Shown: piece by piece, positions 14,022-22,087 of the stretch
Layout: every line of letters begins with the position of its first letter
Position numbering within the stretch: the first letter of the stretch is position 1
DNA from: Candidatus Sulfopaludibacter sp. SbA4
Lineage (GTDB): Bacteria; Acidobacteriota; Terriglobia; Bryobacterales; Bryobacteraceae
Reading direction: 5' to 3'
Assembly (NCBI GenBank): GCA_900290305.1
Contig: OMOG01000033.1
Span: 299-43,631, forward strand
Length of the DNA stretch: 43,333 bases
Notes under the pieces: model-generated
Databases searched by the model: none
What the model was told of the DNA's origin: nothing
What the model saw: only the letters and a program-made list of their open reading frames with translations
Translations under genes and position numbers: made by a program

Positions 14022-14903
14022 ATGAGATTCTCATCCACGTTCAGTTTGGTTGTATCCGCCGCGCTGCTGGGTATTCCGGCGCTGGCACAGTCGGCGGCCC
14101 ATCCGCCACTCTATAACACCGTCAAGCAAAAGCTCCTGGAAGGCAAGCAGGTCTTCAGCTTCACGCAGTCCAAGTTCGATATCGCAGGATACTGCGAAGC
14201 GGCCAAGCATTTCGACTACACCTGGTTTGAAATGCAGCACAGCACGCTGGAGTTCAAAGACATAGAGGCCATGATCGCGGCCTGCCCGCACGCCGGTGCT
14301 ATTCCCATGATCCGCCTGCCGGACGCACAGGAATGGCACATCCAGCACGCTACCGATATTGGTGTGCTGGGCGTCATTGTCCCCACCGTGGACGATGTGG
14401 ATCGGGCGCGTGAGGCGGCCAAGTGGGCGCGCTATCCACCGGTGGCGCGGCGTAGTTCCGGCCAGGGACAGGCGCGCAGCATCTGGGGCATCAACGGCAT
14501 CGACTACGCCCACACGATCAATGACAATATGCTGGTGGTGATCATGATCGAAACTCCCACCGGCGTGGCCAACGCTTATGACATCGCGTCGGTGCCGGGC
14601 GTCGACGTCGTAATCATCGGCAACAACGACCTGAGCGTGTTCTCGGGGTTCCCGCAGACCGACGACCGGTATCAAATGCTGATGAACAAGGTTCACGACG
14701 ACACGCTGCGGGCGGGAAAGATCTTCGGCCAGGCCAACGCCAATTACGCCAAAGGCAATCCGCTCAGCAAGGACTCGAAGTTCTTCCAGAACGGGCCCTC
14801 GTTCGATGGCTGGAAGCTCCCCTCGGGCGGCGGCCGGAGCGCCAGTGCACCTCCGCCGGGCGAGGAAGATACGCCGGCCAAAGCTCCCCCGAAAAAGAAG
14901 TAG
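14022..14903 (+). CDS. Exported HpcH/HpaI-family aldolase
   Basis: A 293-residue protein with a Sec signal peptide (MRFSSTFSLVVSAALLGIPALAQ) in front of an HpcH/HpaI (2-keto-3-deoxy-acid class II) aldolase barrel. Family features: YTWFEMQHSTLEF, IPMIRLPDAQEW, GVLGVIVPTVDDV, VVIMIETPTGVANAYDI and VDVVIIGNNDLSVFSG. Glu and Asp in MIETP and NDLS are the usual metal ligands. These enzymes cleave 2-keto-3-deoxy acids to pyruvate plus an aldehyde and are normally cytoplasmic, so export is unusual. The C-terminus has a Gly/Ser/Pro/Lys-rich tail (GGGRSASAPPPGEED to PPKKK). AAAGGA lies 9 bases before the ATG. The preceding quinoprotein remnant points to an earlier sugar-oxidation context. Confidence 0.87.
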   Translation: MRFSSTFSLVVSAALLGIPALAQSAAHPPLYNTVKQKLLEGKQVFSFTQSKFDIAGYCEAAKHFDYTWFEMQHSTLEFKDIEAMIAACPHAGAIPMIRLPDAQEWHIQHATDIGVLGVIVPTVDDVDRAREAAKWARYPPVARRSSGQGQARSIWGINGIDYAHTINDNMLVVIMIETPTGVANAYDIASVPGVDVVIIGNNDLSVFSGFPQTDDRYQMLMNKVHDDTLRAGKIFGQANANYAKGNPLSKDSKFFQNGPSFDGWKLPSGGGRSASAPPPGEEDTPAKAPPKKK

Positions 14904-14912
14904 AGGCGGGAC

Positions 14913-14932
14913 ACTCCGTTGCACGGAGCGAG
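14913..14932 (+). repeat. Palindromic dispersed repeat, copy 1
   Basis: ACTCCGTTGCACGGAGCGAG, with stem CTCCGT-TGC-ACGGAG, lies 10 bases after the aldolase stop. The identical 20-mer recurs at 36471-36490, so it is a dispersed extragenic palindrome. Confidence 0.7.
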
Positions 14933-15010
14933 ACGATCGGTTCGTTTGGCGGGGCAGGCTTAAGCCAGGCTTAAGCCAAAGGCCACTTACTTTGCGATTC
15001 TGCATTTATT

Positions 15011-15148
15011 GTGGGGCGGACCCCCTGGTCCGCGCGGGACGCCCTCGTCCCGCTTTCGCCAATAGCATCAAGATCCGGCAGAAAGCGAGGAAGGCCGACG
15101 AGGGCGCTCCCCCGAGGGGACCCCGGCGGACCAGGGGGTCCGCCCCAC
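15011..15148. repeat. 138-bp element bounded by a perfect 23-bp inverted repeat
   Basis: The left arm 15011-15033 begins GTGGGGCGGACCCCC, and the right arm 15126-15148 is its exact reverse complement. A nested hairpin GGGACG-CCCT-CGTCCC lies inside near 15036-15051. No coding capacity is recognised. It sits in the gap between the convergent aldolase and TPR genes (14904-15215), where it may act as a transcript-end structure or be a non-autonomous element. No clear target duplication was seen. Confidence 0.7.
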
Positions 15149-15215
15149 AGCCAAAGAAAGCGGCATTGGGCTTCAGCCTGCGGACCCTCTTTAGCGGGCC
15201 TTCTCCCGTACGGAA

Positions 15216-18200
15216 TCAAGGCTGTCGAATCGGACTCCTCGCCTGCAGCAGTGTCAACCGGGAACGTAGTGTTGCCGCCAGGACAGCGTTTCCTTCCCGG
15301 GCCGCCAGGTCCGTCGCGCGGCTCTCCAACTCCACAGCCCTGTCGAAACGGCCGGTTTCCGCGTAGGCAGCCGCCAGCGTCGCGAGCACCGACGCTTCGC
15401 GTCCGGAGGTAATCTCCGCGGCGTGCTCGGCGAGAGCGACGGCCTCGGCGCCGTTGCGAATGGCGGCGTCGGCGCACGTGGCCAGCACCCAGGCAGTGTC
15501 GTTGAGCACCCGGAGATTGTCCGGATCCTGGCGCAGCGCCTGCCGCCACTCGGCGAGCGCCGGCGCTCTCTGGCCGTTCATCATCAGCGCCGCGCCCAGA
15601 TAGTAGCGCGCGTCCACCAGGCCGGGAGAGATCTCGAGCGCGCGTTCCAAATGCGGAATGGCTTCCGCGACGCGGTTCCGGTTGGCCAGCGCATAGCCAA
15701 GCTGGCTGTGCAATTCCGCGGAACCGGGATTCTGCTCCAGCGCCTTTTCGTATTGCAGGATGGCCTGGTCAAACCGCTGCCCGGAGGAGTAGGCGCGTCC
15801 CAGATTGGCGTGCGCATTCCAATTCGCGGGGTCCAGGGTGACGGCCTTCTCAAAGTGTGGAATTGCTTCGCCGGCACGCCCCTTCTCGCCCAGGGCCATC
15901 CCCAGGTTATTGTGCAGGTCGGCCGTCTCCGGACCGGCGGCGAGGGCGCTCTCCAGATGCGAAATGGCCTCGTCGAACTTGCCCTGGGCCAGCAGCGCGG
16001 ACCCCAGATTGGCCTCCGCCTGTGCGCCGCCGGGGTTCAACTCGAGTGCCTTGCGGAAATGCACGATGGCTTCGTAGAGCTTGCCCTGCCGCGCCAGCAC
16101 GGCGCCGAGATTGTTGTAGGCGCCGGTGTACGCGGGATTGATTTGGATGGCCTTCCGGCACTCGGCGATGGCCTCTTCGAGACGGTTTCCCGCCGACAGG
16201 GCGCTGGCGAGATTGTTGTGCGCCTCGGCGTCATCCGCGCGGATCGCGAGCGCGGCCTCGAACTGCCCAATCGCGTCGCGCAGGCGCCCCTGTTGCATCA
16301 GCACCGTCCCCAGATTGTTGTAGGCGTCGGCGGAGGCGGGGTCGCTCGCCAGCGCCTGCCGGTATTGCCCGATGGCGTCTTCCAGGCGGCCCGTGCCGGC
16401 CAGCGCGTTCCCCAGATTGTTGTGCGCTTCGGGGTAAGCGGGTGTGAGCGCAAGGGCGTGCTGATATTGCGCGATGGCTTCCTCCACCCTGCCTGTTCCC
16501 GCCAGGCTCATGCCGAAGTTGTTGTAGGCGCGCGCATCGCCGGTGTTCATCGCCAGAGCTTTGGTCCATTCCGCAATGGCGGCGGCGTACTCGCCCTTCT
16601 TGGTCAGATCCGCGGCCACGTCGAACTGGCGGTAGAAGTCGGCCGCCGGCACTTCGATGCGCGCGATGCCGGCCGGAGGCACGTTCACAAACTCGGGGAT
16701 GTTGACGGCGCGATTACTGGCAGTGGAATTCTCGATCAGGATGGCGGGGGAGTCGCGCCCCTCCGAGTCGATGTGAGTGAGGAACATCTGAGTATAGGGC
16801 GAGCGGCTCTTGGAGGAGAAGACCAGCCAGCGGCCGTTGGGGGAGAAACTGTGCCAGGAATTCATCAAGGGCGTATTCGCGCGCATCCGGCGTGCGTGCC
16901 CGCCCGCCGCCGGGACGATGTAGAGCTGGCTGTCGGGGCGCATCAACAGCCCGTTGCGGGCCTGTACGAAGACGATCCAGCGGCCGTCCGGCGAAATCTT
17001 CGGGAAGCTGTTGCTCATGCCGTTGCGGGAGGCGCCGGCAATGGGCTCGGGCTGGCCGCCTTTGCCGTCATTGAAGGGGATGCGGTACAGATCGTACTGC
17101 ATCGGGACTTCGGCGGGGTCGTTGGCGTAGGCCGCCATTTTGCCGTCGGCCGGGAATGGATCTTTCGCCTCGGCCCGCGCGAATACCAGGTACCTGCCGT
17201 CGGGGCTCCAGACGGCGTTGGTCTGCACGTAGCGCGGGTCGTCGGCCCCGGGCAGCGGTTGGAGCTTGCGCGCGTCGCGGTCATACCAGACCAGGATGCC
17301 GCGCGTGGGATAAAAGACCTGCAGGAAGCGGTAGTCCTCGAAATTGGCGACGTAGTAGAAGTGAGTGCCCGCGGTGCCGGGAGGCTTGATGGTGGTGACC
17401 ACGCGGCGCCCATCGGGCGAAACCTGGGACATGAAGCCTTCGCGAAGCTGGTTACCCAATTCTCTCCGGAAGGAGGTCCACGAAATCACGTCCTCATTGC
17501 GGATGGTCATTTTCGGTTGCACGGATACGAGCGTATAGAGGCTCTTGTCGTTGGCGGGGCCGTCGAGGTCCATCCCCATAGTCTTCCCGTCGCCCGAGAA
17601 GGAGTGGCAGTTGGCGCAGCTATGCATGTCTTCCAGCAGCACGCGGCTCTGCGTTTCAGCCACGTCGCGCAGGCGCCATGCGATCAGGGGGACGGCACGG
17701 GAGTCGAGAGGTTTGATGACGCCCTTCTCCAGTTTCGACGGCATGAGCGGCACGTCGCGGTAGAAGATGGGTGCGCCCACCGGGTCAGCCGAGGTATTGA
17801 GCAGCATGTGTCCGCGCGATACCGGCTGGCGGACATTCCCTGAGGCGAAGCCGCTGATGGTAACGGTGGCGGCGCCGGCCACCGAATTCTTCTTGATCGC
17901 GGCCCAGGTGGCGGGATCGGGTATCCAGGTGTGGGCGGCGGCCTGCTCCGGCGTAAGGCTGGGAGGCCGATTGGTGGGCGCGACGCAGCGGGGGTCGATC
18001 TCGCCGATGCGCATCCGCTCGCCCTTAGACGCTGCATGTATGGGAGCGGAACCATCGGCGAACGATACGTCGATCCGCCAGGAGACGGCGAGCGGAGCGG
18101 GGTCGCGCCAGAGGAACGTAGGAGCAGCCATGTCGGGAGGGAAGACCGACCCGTCGACCGGATAATCGATGACAATAGGGGCGGTCCCGTTCTGCGCACA

Positions 18201-18260
18201 AGCAGACGCCGTACCCAGTCCGGCAAGAATTAGTGCCCGGAGCACAGGCCACTTCACCAT
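15216..18260 (-). CDS. Exported c-heme / TolB-like propeller / TPR fusion protein
   Basis: A 1014-residue protein with a signal peptide (LRALILAGLGTASACAQ). Residues ~25-195 are beta-rich with a single c-type heme site CANCH following LLEDMHS near residues 205-220. Residues ~290-560 contain PD40/TolB-like propeller blades: VSPDGRRVVT, WSPDGRYLVFARA, ISPDGRWIVFVQA and FSPNGRWLVFSSK. From ~590 there are about eleven tetratricopeptide repeats with the YNNLG-x-x-x-x-x-G-(R/K)-x-x-(E/D)-A-I pattern. TPRs and propellers are protein-interaction platforms; the heme suggests redox sensing or transfer. Start ATG 18258-18260. It is divergent from the TonB receptor, with 83 bases between the two starts. 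Function not established. Confidence 0.85.
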   Translation of the reverse strand: MVKWPVLRALILAGLGTASACAQNGTAPIVIDYPVDGSVFPPDMAAPTFLWRDPAPLAVSWRIDVSFADGSAPIHAASKGERMRIGEIDPRCVAPTNRPPSLTPEQAAAHTWIPDPATWAAIKKNSVAGAATVTISGFASGNVRQPVSRGHMLLNTSADPVGAPIFYRDVPLMPSKLEKGVIKPLDSRAVPLIAWRLRDVAETQSRVLLEDMHSCANCHSFSGDGKTMGMDLDGPANDKSLYTLVSVQPKMTIRNEDVISWTSFRRELGNQLREGFMSQVSPDGRRVVTTIKPPGTAGTHFYYVANFEDYRFLQVFYPTRGILVWYDRDARKLQPLPGADDPRYVQTNAVWSPDGRYLVFARAEAKDPFPADGKMAAYANDPAEVPMQYDLYRIPFNDGKGGQPEPIAGASRNGMSNSFPKISPDGRWIVFVQARNGLLMRPDSQLYIVPAAGGHARRMRANTPLMNSWHSFSPNGRWLVFSSKSRSPYTQMFLTHIDSEGRDSPAILIENSTASNRAVNIPEFVNVPPAGIARIEVPAADFYRQFDVAADLTKKGEYAAAIAEWTKALAMNTGDARAYNNFGMSLAGTGRVEEAIAQYQHALALTPAYPEAHNNLGNALAGTGRLEDAIGQYRQALASDPASADAYNNLGTVLMQQGRLRDAIGQFEAALAIRADDAEAHNNLASALSAGNRLEEAIAECRKAIQINPAYTGAYNNLGAVLARQGKLYEAIVHFRKALELNPGGAQAEANLGSALLAQGKFDEAISHLESALAAGPETADLHNNLGMALGEKGRAGEAIPHFEKAVTLDPANWNAHANLGRAYSSGQRFDQAILQYEKALEQNPGSAELHSQLGYALANRNRVAEAIPHLERALEISPGLVDARYYLGAALMMNGQRAPALAEWRQALRQDPDNLRVLNDTAWVLATCADAAIRNGAEAVALAEHAAEITSGREASVLATLAAAYAETGRFDRAVELESRATDLAAREGNAVLAATLRSRLTLLQARSPIRQP

Positions 18261-18307
18261 GGGTCGACCATCAGAATATCACGCCTCTCTGCAGGCCGGT
18301 AGGACGA

Positions 18308-18336
18308 TTGACAACGGCAGTTTCAGATGCTATGGT
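18308..18336 (+). promoter_or_regulatory. Consensus promoter of the TonB-dependent receptor gene
   Basis: TTGACA (18308-18313), a 17-base spacer and TATGGT (18331-18336). The ATG at 18344 is seven bases after the -10, so transcription would begin at or next to the start codon, giving a leaderless mRNA. Confidence 0.65.
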
Positions 18337-18343
18337 CCGAATC

Positions 18344-21300
18344 ATGAAACTGAAGAGCTTCATGGGCATCGTCTTTGCCTTCGCGCTGTGCTGCACCGGC
18401 CTGTTCGGGCAGACTGTAGCCAGTTCGGTAGTGGGAACGATTGTCGACCAGTCGGACGCGGCGGTTGCGGGCGCACTGGTCACGCTGACCAACACCGGCA
18501 CAGGCGCGGTCCGCCAGGGAAGCACGGACAACCTCGGCACGTACCGGTTCCTCAACCTGGATCCGGGTACCTACAACCTGACGGTCAAAGCATCCGGGTT
18601 CAAGAGTGAAACGGTCACCGGCATTGAGGTGGTCATTCAGGAAACCCATAACGCAGGCAGGATGGTTCTCCAGATTGGTAATCTGTCGGAATCCATATCC
18701 GTCACGGCCGACGCGGCGCAGGTACAGTTGGCGAGTTCCGAGAAGTCCCAGACCGTGGACGCCGGCGCTCTGAAAGATTTGACGCTGAAGGGCCGGGACC
18801 TGTTCGGCTATCCAAGGCTGGTTCCGGGTGTGATCGACACTGCGGCCAGCCGCGACGTCACCAGCCACGGCGCCATCAGCGGCATGAGCGTCAACGGAGC
18901 CCCGTCCTCGACGGTAAACTTCAGCGTCGACGGAATCACCGACATGGATACGGGATCGTCGACTTCCCTTCAGGTTGAGCCGAACCTCGACGCGATTCAG
19001 GAGTTGAAAGTTCTGACTTCGAACTACGCCGCCGAATTCGGGCGCAACTCGGGCGGAATGATCACCGTCGTGACCAAGAGCGGAACACAGGAGTTCCATG
19101 GCACCGCCGCGTGGAACCACCGGCACGAGGAATTCAACGCGGATACCTGGGTGAACAACCACACCATCAAGAATGGCGCCGCTACTCCCCGCCTGCCGTA
19201 CCGGTACAACGTCGAGACCTACGGCATAGGCGGTCCCGTGTATATTCCGAAGCACTTCAACACGGCCAAGACCAGGCTGTTCTTCTTTTGGTCCCAGGAG
19301 TACACCGGCCAGTTCGTCAGCGGCGGCTCGGAGAGTATGTACACACCCACGGCGCTGGAGCGCGTGGGCGACTTCTCCAAGAGCTTCAATAACAACGGCA
19401 GCCTGATTCAGGTCCTCGATCCGGCCAACAACAACGTGGCGTTCCCCGGCGACGTCATGCCCGCGTCGCGCATCAATCCGGTGGGCCAGCAGTTGCTCAA
19501 CTTCTTCCCGACGCCCAACTATACTCCCACTCTGGCCGCTCAGATGAACGTCGTGAACTACTTCGAGCAGAGCAGCGGCACCCACCCGCGGCGCAACGAC
19601 GTGCTTCGTATCGATGGCAATATCACGTCGAAGATCAACGCCACCTTCCGCTGGATGCAGGACTACGACACCTCGGTTACACTGTACGATGGGGTCCAGT
19701 TCACTTCCGACGTAGGAGGCATACTGGGTCAGCAGGGAATTGCCCCCATCAACCATCCGAACGGCGGGCAAGGCTATCTCGGCACCGTTACCTACTCGAT
19801 CACGCCGACCATGGTCAACGAAGCCTCGATTGCCGTGAATTGGGACATGTATAACTATATCCCGGCGGATAACTATAAGAGTGAGGACCGGTCGCTGATC
19901 CCTGGCCTGCCGGTGCTCTTCCCAGTGCCGACCGCCGCGGACAATGGCCCCCAAAGCGTTGTCAACGGTTACCAGAACATCCTCCCCACCTTCAGCTTCG
20001 GCGGCACGCCCAGCAATGCGATGTCCTACGGCCGCACGGGCGCTTCGGCCGGACAGGAGATCGCCATCAACCCAACCTGGTACGTTACGGACAACCTCAG
20101 CAAGATCGTGGGCAGTCACTCGCTCAAAGCGGGACTCTACCTTGAATACAATCTGAAGTATCAGCCCTCCGATCGAAACTACGCGGGGGCCTTCAGTTTT
20201 GCATCCTCAACCTCGGTTCCGCTGCTCAACACGAATGACGGTTTCGCCAACGCCCTTCTCGGCAACGTCAGCAGTTACAGCCAATACAATGTCACAACCA
20301 GCTTCAACGTCAACTATTGGAACGCAGAGTTTTATCTGCAGGACAACTGGAAAGTGAACCGCAGGCTGACTCTCGATCTGGGGGCGCGATTCTATCACCA
20401 GACGCCTCAGCAGGACTATGCAAAGACTTTTCAAAACTTCAATCCGTCAGCCTATTCCGCATCGGCAATGTCGCGGATTTACGTTCCGGCTTGCTCGAAT
20501 GGCGCCGCGACCTGCACGTCGAACACCGGGCTGGTGGCCAAGGATCCGGCAACTGGCGCAACCGTCAGCAGCGGATTCATCGGCGATTTTGTCCCCAATT
20601 CGGGCGACCCCACGTCGGGAATGCAGGTGCTCGGAGTCAACGGCGTGCCGCTGGCGCCTTACCATCAGAAGCCTCTTGTGGTAGCGCCGCGTATCGGTTT
20701 CGCCTACGATGTCATGGGCGACGGAAAGACCGCTATCCGCGGCGGCTGGGGAATGTTTTTCAACCGGCTCGACGGCAATGAATACTACGTCCTGTCCGGA
20801 CAGCCGCCCATGGCCTATCAGCAGACGGTCTCCAACCTCAGCTTTGCGCAGATCGCGGCGCAAAACACGGGCGCTGCGCCGAGCCTGAGCAGTCTGAGCG
20901 TCGCTCCCACCGCTCCCAGCGCGTGGCCTGCCAATGTTCCGTGGGACGCGGTCATGAACGCCAGCATGGGCGTGCAGCGAAGCATCGGCAGCAACATTGT
21001 GTTCGATGTCGGCTACACCTGGAGCTACAGCTACAACCAACACGTTACTTACGATGCCAATTGGATTCCCATAGGAACCGGATGGCCGTTCACCCCTTCG
21101 AATCTGAATCCCACCACGGCAGGCAACACCAGCGCCGACATTGGCTCTATTTTCGAACGAAAGGTATACTCGGGCTACGGCTCAATCACCGAGTCCGCGA
21201 TGATCGGACACACCAACTACAACGCCCTCACCGCCACCATGCAGAAGCGCTTCTCACACGGCCTGGTATTTGGCCTTTCGTACACTTTGTCCAAAGCATT

Positions 21301-21988
21301 GGGCACCACCAGTTACAACCCGGCCGACCCTGACAACGAGGCTTGGAATTACGGCCGGCTGAGCACGGACCGGCGCAACAATCTCCAGATCAACTACTAC
21401 TACGATCTTCCCAATGTCGCGAAAAAGTATGGGATTAAGGTGTTGGGCGCTGTGACCGACCACTGGACTTTCTCCGGAATCACTTCCATCCAGAGCGGCG
21501 CGCCGTTTAATCCGGGTTGCGGCCTCACTTCGGGTTCGCCTGGCGTGTCGGGCGGCTACACCGGCACGCCGGACGTCTCTCAGCGCTGCGAGGTGATCGG
21601 CAATCCGCTGGCCAACGTCCCCGCGGGCACTTACTTCAATCCGGCGGCATATGCCATGCCGGCCCTGGCCACCGGCCCGGACAACTCGATTGTCGGCCCG
21701 CCCGCTCTGGGTAATCAGGGCGGCGGGTCAGGAGCCCTCACCTATCCGCGCGTGACGAACTTCGACCTGACCATGACCAAGAACATCCCGCTGGGCACCG
21801 AAAAGCGCATTCTGAGGATTCAGGTTCAGGCGTACAACGCGTTCAATCACCCGCAATTCAACGCGATGAATACCGGGATCCAGTTCAACCCGTCTACCAA
21901 CGCGGTATCCAATGCTACGGCCGTTGGTCTGCCAACCGGCACATTCCCGGCCCGCGTAATGGCGTTCTCGGCCCGGCTCCAGTTCTAA
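18344..21988 (+). CDS. TonB-dependent receptor with N-terminal carboxypeptidase-regulatory domain
   Basis: A ~1214-residue outer-membrane transporter. The start at ATG 18344 gives a clean signal peptide (MKLKSFMGIVFAFALCCTGLFGQ). Residues ~25-105 are a carboxypeptidase-regulatory-like beta-sandwich (VVGTIVDQSDAAVAGALVTL and LGTYRFLNLDPGTYNLTV). A plug domain follows (around NGAPSSTVNFSVDGITD and VLTSNYAAEFGRNSGGMI), then a long beta-barrel ending in the aromatic C-terminus ...VMAFSARLQF, typical of outer-membrane insertion. This Acidobacteriota-type receptor family probably imports oligosaccharides, but its ligand cannot be inferred from sequence. The GH2 gene follows in the same direction after ~100 bases. 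Upstream in-frame starts overlap the divergent TPR gene and lack a signal peptide. Confidence 0.9.
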   Translation: MKLKSFMGIVFAFALCCTGLFGQTVASSVVGTIVDQSDAAVAGALVTLTNTGTGAVRQGSTDNLGTYRFLNLDPGTYNLTVKASGFKSETVTGIEVVIQETHNAGRMVLQIGNLSESISVTADAAQVQLASSEKSQTVDAGALKDLTLKGRDLFGYPRLVPGVIDTAASRDVTSHGAISGMSVNGAPSSTVNFSVDGITDMDTGSSTSLQVEPNLDAIQELKVLTSNYAAEFGRNSGGMITVVTKSGTQEFHGTAAWNHRHEEFNADTWVNNHTIKNGAATPRLPYRYNVETYGIGGPVYIPKHFNTAKTRLFFFWSQEYTGQFVSGGSESMYTPTALERVGDFSKSFNNNGSLIQVLDPANNNVAFPGDVMPASRINPVGQQLLNFFPTPNYTPTLAAQMNVVNYFEQSSGTHPRRNDVLRIDGNITSKINATFRWMQDYDTSVTLYDGVQFTSDVGGILGQQGIAPINHPNGGQGYLGTVTYSITPTMVNEASIAVNWDMYNYIPADNYKSEDRSLIPGLPVLFPVPTAADNGPQSVVNGYQNILPTFSFGGTPSNAMSYGRTGASAGQEIAINPTWYVTDNLSKIVGSHSLKAGLYLEYNLKYQPSDRNYAGAFSFASSTSVPLLNTNDGFANALLGNVSSYSQYNVTTSFNVNYWNAEFYLQDNWKVNRRLTLDLGARFYHQTPQQDYAKTFQNFNPSAYSASAMSRIYVPACSNGAATCTSNTGLVAKDPATGATVSSGFIGDFVPNSGDPTSGMQVLGVNGVPLAPYHQKPLVVAPRIGFAYDVMGDGKTAIRGGWGMFFNRLDGNEYYVLSGQPPMAYQQTVSNLSFAQIAAQNTGAAPSLSSLSVAPTAPSAWPANVPWDAVMNASMGVQRSIGSNIVFDVGYTWSYSYNQHVTYDANWIPIGTGWPFTPSNLNPTTAGNTSADIGSIFERKVYSGYGSITESAMIGHTNYNALTATMQKRFSHGLVFGLSYTLSKALGTTSYNPADPDNEAWNYGRLSTDRRNNLQINYYYDLPNVAKKYGIKVLGAVTDHWTFSGITSIQSGAPFNPGCGLTSGSPGVSGGYTGTPDVSQRCEVIGNPLANVPAGTYFNPAAYAMPALATGPDNSIVGPPALGNQGGGSGALTYPRVTNFDLTMTKNIPLGTEKRILRIQVQAYNAFNHPQFNAMNTGIQFNPSTNAVSNATAVGLPTGTFPARVMAFSARLQF

Positions 21989-21994
21989 TTGGTG

Positions 21995-22014
21995 GGCAGG
22001 CGGTTTCGCCTGCC
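21995..22014 (+). repeat. Hairpin after the TonB receptor gene
   Basis: GGCAGGCG-GTTT-CGCCTGCC is a perfect 8-bp stem six bases after the receptor TAA. It has no T-tract, so it is more likely a REP-like palindrome or mRNA-stabilising hairpin than an intrinsic terminator. Confidence 0.55.
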
Positions 22015-22087
22015 AACTCTTCCATTGAACCCGCCCTGCCGCAGTTGGCAACTGAGTAACGGCGATATAGGTATGGAGAACTCTTAC

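Noticed and set aside
15011-15148. Possibility that the inverted-repeat element is an insertion sequence
   Set aside because: Far too short for a transposase, and no flanking duplication was convincing; listed as a repeat.
15423-17843. An 806-codon plus-strand frame opposite the TPR protein
   Set aside because: Repetitive pattern is the mirror image of the TPR repeats; no start signal or family.
18323-20119. Antisense frame of 598 codons within the TonB receptor
   Set aside because: Composition-driven; it is the complement of conserved receptor sequence and has no signal or motif.
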